A stretch of 10,603 nucleotides of DNA, from assembly GCA_002308595.1 (NCBI GenBank), contig DBWH01000005.1, forward strand, positions 25,013 through 35,615. Reading direction: 5' to 3'. The notes beneath the pieces are model-generated. The model saw only the letters and a program-made list of their open reading frames with translations, had not been told where the DNA came from and made no database searches. The translations under genes were made by a program, and so were the position numbers. The DNA is from Mageeibacillus sp. UBA1243. GTDB taxonomy: Bacteria > Bacillota > Clostridia > UBA1212. Shown in pieces: positions 6,833 to 10,603 of this stretch; within the stretch, counting starts at the first letter, position 1; every line of letters starts with the position of its first letter.

Positions 6833-7372
6833 ATGAATACATTTTTCAGAATAACAGTTGCGATCTACGCTCTCATATCGACCTTCATATCGGTCGTTAT
6901 AATGATCTCTCCCTTTGGCGAGAAGTCGCTCATGAACCTGATTCTCCAGAAAGCGGACGCAAACTTCTACAGAGGAAACTCGTACGACGTTCTGATATTC
7001 ATCATAGGTCTCGTCTCTCTTCTGATAAGCATCGCAATTCTTTCCAGCGGCATCAGGGGCAAGCGCTCCTCAAAATACATTTCAAGGACGAACGAGAGCG
7101 GCACGATCAACATTTCGGCAAACTCGATTGAAAACATTGCCCTCGTGATGTCAAAAAGATTCCAGGGCGTCAAGGATGCAAAAGCCAAGGCGATCTTCAG
7201 CAAAGGCGAGCTCATCATTTCGATCAAGCTTCAGGCATACACCGAAGTCAGTCTTCCGGACCTCTGCAAAGGCGTTCAGGAGCGCGTCAGGGATTCGGTC
7301 GAAAGTTCCACGGAGATCAAGGTCAAGAGCGTTACCGTCAACGTGGAGAACGTTTCTCAGCAGGGAGGCTAA
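6833..7372 (+). CDS. amaP: Alkaline shock response membrane anchor protein AmaP
   Basis: AmaP tethers Asp23 to the cytoplasmic membrane. The 179-residue protein has two membrane segments (about 5-27 and 52-73) forming a hairpin with a loop between them. A basic patch (GIRGKRSSK, 73-81) follows, then a cytosolic domain from about 88 to the end. That domain itself resembles a degenerate Asp23 fold: GTINISANSIENIALVMSKR is followed by strand, helix and strand, closing in VKSVTVNVENV. The ATG follows AGGAGG by 4 nt. The gene sits directly between asp23 and the DUF2273 gene, the usual order for this cassette. Confidence 0.9.
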   Translation: MNTFFRITVAIYALISTFISVVIMISPFGEKSLMNLILQKADANFYRGNSYDVLIFIIGLVSLLISIAILSSGIRGKRSSKYISRTNESGTINISANSIENIALVMSKRFQGVKDAKAKAIFSKGELIISIKLQAYTEVSLPDLCKGVQERVRDSVESSTEIKVKSVTVNVENVSQQGG

Positions 7373-7375
7373 ACT

Positions 7376-7603
7376 ATGCTTCGCAAAATGTACAAATTCT
7401 ACAGGAAATACCACTACTGCATTAACGGAGCGATTCTGGGTCTCGTGACGGGCCTCATGCTTGTTTTCTTAGGCATCTGGCGCACCCTCATCGTTCTTGC
7501 ATGCGTCTACCTCGGCTTTTTCATCGGCAGGAAGCTGATGCACGACCACGACTTCATCAAGAAGCTCCTCGACAGGATTCTTCCGCCGGGCTCGTTCAAG
7601 TAA
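7376..7603 (+). CDS. DUF2273 small membrane protein of the Asp23 cassette
   Basis: The 75-residue product has a short basic N-terminus (MLRKMYKFYRKY) and a membrane hairpin (about 16-34 and 37-50) containing the typical GAILGLVTGLMLVFLGIWRTL and YLGFFIGRKL elements of DUF2273. A charged C-terminus follows (HDHDFIKKLLDRILPP). Members occur beside asp23 and amaP; their exact function is not established. The gene starts 3 nt after the amaP stop, and its ribosome site GGGAGG (7363-7368) lies inside the amaP coding end, so translation is probably coupled. It is the last gene before the terminator. Confidence 0.88.
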   Translation: MLRKMYKFYRKYHYCINGAILGLVTGLMLVFLGIWRTLIVLACVYLGFFIGRKLMHDHDFIKKLLDRILPPGSFK

Positions 7604-7628
7604 TATTGCGAACACGCCAATGAAAAAC

Positions 7629-7669
7629 GCTCCGCAGCGCCCTGACTTAAACCGCGGCCGCTGCGGAGC
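7629..7669. terminator. Bidirectional rho-independent terminator between convergent operons
   Basis: GCTCCGCAGCG (7629-7639) and CGCTGCGGAGC (7659-7669) form a perfect 11-bp GC-rich stem with a 19-nt loop. On the plus strand TCTTTTTA follows; on the minus strand GTTTTTCA follows. It can therefore end both the asp23 cassette and the kinase operon. A smaller hairpin (CGCCCT/AGGGCG, 7678-7683 with 7691-7696) lies between it and the kinase stop codon, with no T-run of its own. Confidence 0.88.
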
Positions 7670-7702
7670 TCTTTTTACGCCCTTTTTTCTAGGGCGCCTG
7701 CT

Positions 7703-8671
7703 TTATTTCGTATAGTCTTTCCTGTCGGGCACGCTGTCCATGCCGCCGTGCTTAAGCGTTGACATGCTCGCCGCCCATACCGCGTAGGAGCCTGCCTCTT
7801 TCAGCATATCTTCCGTAAGCTCAAGCTCGCCCTTGGCAAATTTCTTTGCGTCAAAAGCTTTCATCGTAAGAAGGCCTGCGGCAAGGCTTCCGCCGCATAT
7901 GTCGCCCGCACCCGTTGTATCGACGGGTTTTACCGACGGCGCGGTTATTCTTACCTCGTGCTTTCCTGACGCAATTATCGCGCCGTCGCCGCCGAGCGTT
8001 ACCATAACAAGCTTCAGGTTCGGCAGTATTTCAAGCAGTTTCTTTGCGGCCTCGTTCCTTTTGACGCCGAACATGAACTCGGCCTCCTCTTCCGATATCT
8101 TCATCATATCGGCCTGCTGAGCGCCAAGTATCATCATTTTTTTGGCCTCGTCCTGACTCTTCCAGAGCGGCGGCCTGTAGTTAGGGTCGTATGAAACTAT
8201 GACGCCGCTCTCTTTTGCGGCCTTGCAGGCAAATAGAGTTGAGTCGGTGCCCTCTTTTGTGGTCATGAGGAGTGATCCCATGTGGAGCACCTTGGCGTTT
8301 TTGATAAGTTCGACCGAGACCTCGGAAGGAATGAGCATGCTGTCGGCGCCCGGTTTTCTCGCAAAAGAAAACTCCCTGTCGCCCTTCTCGTCAAGCGTTA
8401 CAAAAGCAAGAGTCGTAAATGCATCGTCAGTGACAATGATTCCCGACGTGTCTATATCCTTTGAGGCGAGCGTCTTGAGAAGCAGCCTGCCGAACGCGTC
8501 GTTTCCGACCTTGCCGATAAATGCGGCCTTGACGCCGAGCTTTGCCGCCGCTGCAAGGAAGTTTGCCGGTGCTCCGCCGGGATGGGCCTTAAGCATCGGG
8601 TAACCCGCATCATCAGTGCTCTCGCACGTAAAATCTATAAGAACTTCTCCCAAAGCAACTATATCAGCCAT
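7703..8671 (-). CDS. PfkB-family sugar kinase, fructokinase-like
   Basis: This cytoplasmic ribokinase-family enzyme transfers phosphate from ATP to a sugar hydroxyl. The 322 residues are a full-length PfkB fold. The substrate end is ALGEVLIDF (6-14) with the glycine-rich GGAPANFLAAAAKLG (32-46). GNDAFGRLL (56-64) and SYDPNYRPPLW (160-170, typical of fructokinases) lie in the middle. The signature DTTGAGDICGG (251-261) holds the anion hole and the catalytic base Asp257. The ATG overlaps the end of the fucosidase gene by 8 nt, and its ribosome site GGAGG lies inside that gene, so the two are translationally coupled. Fructose is the best guess from motifs; the pairing with a fucosidase leaves another ketose or deoxy-sugar intermediate possible. 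Confidence 0.88.
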   Translation of the reverse strand: MADIVALGEVLIDFTCESTDDAGYPMLKAHPGGAPANFLAAAAKLGVKAAFIGKVGNDAFGRLLLKTLASKDIDTSGIIVTDDAFTTLAFVTLDEKGDREFSFARKPGADSMLIPSEVSVELIKNAKVLHMGSLLMTTKEGTDSTLFACKAAKESGVIVSYDPNYRPPLWKSQDEAKKMMILGAQQADMMKISEEEAEFMFGVKRNEAAKKLLEILPNLKLVMVTLGGDGAIIASGKHEVRITAPSVKPVDTTGAGDICGGSLAAGLLTMKAFDAKKFAKGELELTEDMLKEAGSYAVWAASMSTLKHGGMDSVPDRKDYTK

Positions 8672-9920
8672 TATCTTTTCCTCCGTTTTCGATTTTAATT
8701 ACTCTTACGACAAGATTTCCGCCGAACGCAAAAGGTATTCCGTGAACCGTCAAAACTCCGTCCCGGAAATCATACGACAGTACGTTGCCCGTGTCAATCG
8801 CGGTTATCTTGAGATTGTCGCAGTTATAGCCGTTTATCTTTATTTTTACGTCAAAATCGCTGCCCGTGTGTACCGAAACGTTAGGATCTGCGACCGTCGG
8901 AAGGCCGAAGCAGAAAACGTAAAGGCAGCCGTCTTTTTCAAGCACAAAATTCTTTTCGGGGCTTAGAACAGAAGCCTTCACGGTCGGAACAGCAAACCTG
9001 AAAGCGTCGCCGAAGACTGATGTCCACTTGCCGATAAGCTCGAAAACGCCCTTGTCAAGAGTCCTGAGCGACCCGTCCGGCAGAGGTCCTGTGTTCATCA
9101 GGAAGTTTGCCCTTGTCCTTCTGCAAAGAACCATCTCTTCGATGAGAAGCGCGGGCGACTTATAGTTTATGTCACTCTCGCCGTAGCCCCAGCAGTCGTT
9201 CATAACCTCGCACATTTCGGACGCGATATACTTCGGCGAATCCTCAAGATTGATGGGTTTCGGGTTGCCCCTTTCGAACGTTACACTGTCAAGTTCGATG
9301 TGGCCGAGAGCGCCCCTTGCCGAAAGACCCGTGTTGTTAATGATCATCGCCTCGGGCTGATACTTTCTGATGAGCCCGTAAAGCGTGTCCTCCTCCCAGT
9401 CGTCGTTTGGCCTGTCCCACATGCCGTCAAACCAGATTCCGCCTATTTTTCCGTAATTTCTGCAAAGCACCTCAACGCTCTTCCTGAGGTATGAAAGGTA
9501 GGCTTTGAAATCTTCTTTGTAGCTCTTCTCGTGCCAGTCAAGCAGCGTGTGGTAGAAAAACGGCTTGATATCATATTTTCTGCACGCGTCCGTGAACTCG
9601 CCAATGAGATCCCTGCCGCAAAGAGAATGCGGCGCGTCAAAATCCGAAAGCCCGCATGTGTCGTAGAGCGAAAAGCCGTCGTGGTGCCTTGACGTGATTG
9701 TGATGTAGCCGCAGCCGGCCTCCTTGGCGGTTTCGGCAAGTTCAAGCGCCCACGTCTTTTTCGGGTTAAACCTCTCCGTCAGCTTATCGTACGTCCCGTC
9801 GGGAATGCGTTCCAGAAACTTCACCCACTCGCCATGGCCGATGAGCGAATAAAGTCCGAAGTGGACGAACATCCCGAGGCCCATATTCTCAAAATTCTTG
9901 ACGTATTGCTTTACGATCAT
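8664..9920 (-). CDS. GH29 alpha-L-fucosidase, cytoplasmic
   Basis: GH29 enzymes are retaining exo-fucosidases. The 418-residue protein opens with GLGMFVHFGLYSL (14-26, with the substrate-contacting His20). It continues with YITITSRHHDGFSLYDT (72-88, His79/His80) and GGIWFDGMW (160-168), whose Asp165 is the expected nucleophile. SEMCEVMNDCWGYGE (234-248) and ANFLMNTGPLPDG (271-283) follow. After residue about 310 comes a beta-rich C-terminal domain. The acid/base residue is variable in this family and was not assigned. There is no signal peptide, so it should act on imported fucosylated oligosaccharides. The ATG is preceded by GAGGT at good spacing, 18 nt after the GH20 stop. Substrate linkage cannot be told from the sequence. 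Confidence 0.92.
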   Translation of the reverse strand: MIVKQYVKNFENMGLGMFVHFGLYSLIGHGEWVKFLERIPDGTYDKLTERFNPKKTWALELAETAKEAGCGYITITSRHHDGFSLYDTCGLSDFDAPHSLCGRDLIGEFTDACRKYDIKPFFYHTLLDWHEKSYKEDFKAYLSYLRKSVEVLCRNYGKIGGIWFDGMWDRPNDDWEEDTLYGLIRKYQPEAMIINNTGLSARGALGHIELDSVTFERGNPKPINLEDSPKYIASEMCEVMNDCWGYGESDINYKSPALLIEEMVLCRRTRANFLMNTGPLPDGSLRTLDKGVFELIGKWTSVFGDAFRFAVPTVKASVLSPEKNFVLEKDGCLYVFCFGLPTVADPNVSVHTGSDFDVKIKINGYNCDNLKITAIDTGNVLSYDFRDGVLTVHGIPFAFGGNLVVRVIKIENGGKDNG

Positions 9921-9938
9921 GGCAAAACCTCAGCTGTG

Positions 9939-10603
9939 TCAGAGCACGTTGCAGGATGCTGTAAGCGCCCAGTTGTTGTAGCATGCCGCGCCCTTCCCGC
10001 CGTCTTTTGCGCAGAACGGATGGAGCTCCGCTTCCTCAAGCTCTTCGATGCGCGGAATAACGCCCGAAACGTAGTCCGAGAGCCTTTTCCGGCAATGCCT
10101 CATGCGGAGAATCAGTCCGCCGATTCTTATATCCTGAACGTCAAACCCGTGCGGTTTGTTCTCAAACATCCACCACTTCTCAAGCGCAGTATAAAAATCT
10201 TCTATGCGAAGAATCGTCTCGTCGTAAACAGGCAGGAGCTCCTTAAGCGCCTTAACGTCGCCGCTCTGATAAGCCTTCCTCGTCCTGACGCCAAGGTCAA
10301 ACTTCAGTTCCATAACCCTTGAAATCCTGTACGGCACCTCAAACACGACCCCGTACTCACCGTTTTCAGTCATCTTGCAAAGCCTGTCGGCGCACTCCTT
10401 GTAGCGAAGGTTTTCGCTTCCGTCCGCGAGCGCGTCAAGAATTCCCATAAACGGGTCCGAATAGAGCATATATTTTTCGGGATTGTTGATGAAAAGATTG
10501 TCCGTGTTCGGCGTGTCCGGAAGCTCGGCAAGCATAAAATCGTCAAAAGCGATTCCGAACTCGTCAATGAACTTCTCCTTCACAATCTCCATGTCAAAGT
10601 TTC
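9939..10603 (-). CDS. GH20C-type exo-beta-N-acetylhexosaminidase, C-terminal part (5' end beyond right edge)
   Basis: The visible 220 residues are mostly helical. They resemble the helical C-terminal domain that follows the catalytic barrel in GH20C hexosaminidases, which release terminal beta-GlcNAc or GalNAc. Recognisable stretches are NNPEKYMLYSDPFMGILD, EVPYRISRVMELKFDLGVRTRKAY, the conserved FENKPHGFDVQDIRIGGLILRM and LSDYVSGVIPRIEELEEAEL. An ATG at 10590-10592 has no ribosome site, and the frame stays open to the edge (Asn-Phe-Asp before the Met), so the gene almost certainly continues to the right with the catalytic domain. No catalytic Asp-Glu pair is visible here. The assignment is by family recognition of this domain alone. 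It is followed after 18 nt by the fucosidase, making an operon for GlcNAc- and fucose-containing glycans. Confidence 0.72.
   Translation of the reverse strand, partial: NFDMEIVKEKFIDEFGIAFDDFMLAELPDTPNTDNLFINNPEKYMLYSDPFMGILDALADGSENLRYKECADRLCKMTENGEYGVVFEVPYRISRVMELKFDLGVRTRKAYQSGDVKALKELLPVYDETILRIEDFYTALEKWWMFENKPHGFDVQDIRIGGLILRMRHCRKRLSDYVSGVIPRIEELEEAELHPFCAKDGGKGAACYNNWALTASCNVL

Noticed and set aside
7615-7622. CGCCAATG downstream of the asp23 cassette, complementary to CATTGGCG at 6313-6320 and also to 6132-6139
   Set aside because: It could pair the two ends of the transcript, but eight bases are too few to separate this from chance, and the local pairing at 6256-6319 is more likely.
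7678-7696. Small hairpin CGCCCT/AGGGCG as a second terminator
   Set aside because: Neither strand has a T-run after the stem; the T-rich part is in the loop. The 11-bp stem at 7629-7669 is sufficient for both directions.
10590-10592. ATG as the start of a complete 217-residue gene at the right edge
   Set aside because: No ribosome site precedes it, the frame remains open to the window end, and the product corresponds to only the C-terminal domain of a GH20C enzyme.

Overview
The window looks like chromosome from an anaerobic, probably gut-dwelling Clostridia-type Firmicute. The evidence is the asp23-amaP-DUF2273 cassette, the strong AGGAGG-type ribosome binding sites, the use of GTG and TTG starts, the roughly balanced base composition, and the mix of PMT-type glycosyltransferases with enzymes for host-type glycans. 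This is inferred from gene content; the species cannot be named. No tRNA, rRNA, CRISPR array, insertion sequence or phage gene was seen.

Left block (1-6102, minus strand). A clear sigma-A promoter (TTGAAA, 17 bp, TATAAT) drives a tight operon with gaps of 14-18 nt. In transcription order it encodes a Cys-rich beta-helix protein resembling bactofilins, a Gpi18-like polytopic mannosyltransferase, a PMT-family (GT39) protein mannosyltransferase, and the first 74 residues of phosphonopyruvate decarboxylase, which runs off the left edge. Both membrane glycosyltransferases carry an extracytoplasmic jelly-roll, CBM-like domain, and the PMT has a second, discoidin-like domain placed before its catalytic Asp-Glu motif. 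The combination suggests surface glycosylation linked to phosphonate (for example 2-aminoethylphosphonate) synthesis.

Centre (6041-6346, divergent intergenic region). The two opposed promoters are separated by a compact 91-nt block (6107-6197) made of several inverted repeats. The asp23-side leader (6256-6319) is itself foldable, with a perfect 7-bp closing stem around two small hairpins.

Middle block (6347-7603, plus strand). This is the Asp23/Gls24 protein, its membrane anchor AmaP and a DUF2273 small membrane protein: the cell-envelope stress cassette of Firmicutes. It ends at a strong, probably bidirectional terminator (7629-7669) shared with the convergent genes to the right.

Right block (7703-10603, minus strand). 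A catabolic operon encodes the C-terminal part of a GH20C-type beta-N-acetylhexosaminidase (entering from the right edge), a GH29 alpha-L-fucosidase without a signal peptide, and a PfkB-family fructokinase-like sugar kinase that overlaps the fucosidase gene by 8 nt. The hydrolases probably trim imported GlcNAc- and fucose-containing oligosaccharides in the cytoplasm, and the kinase activates a released sugar.
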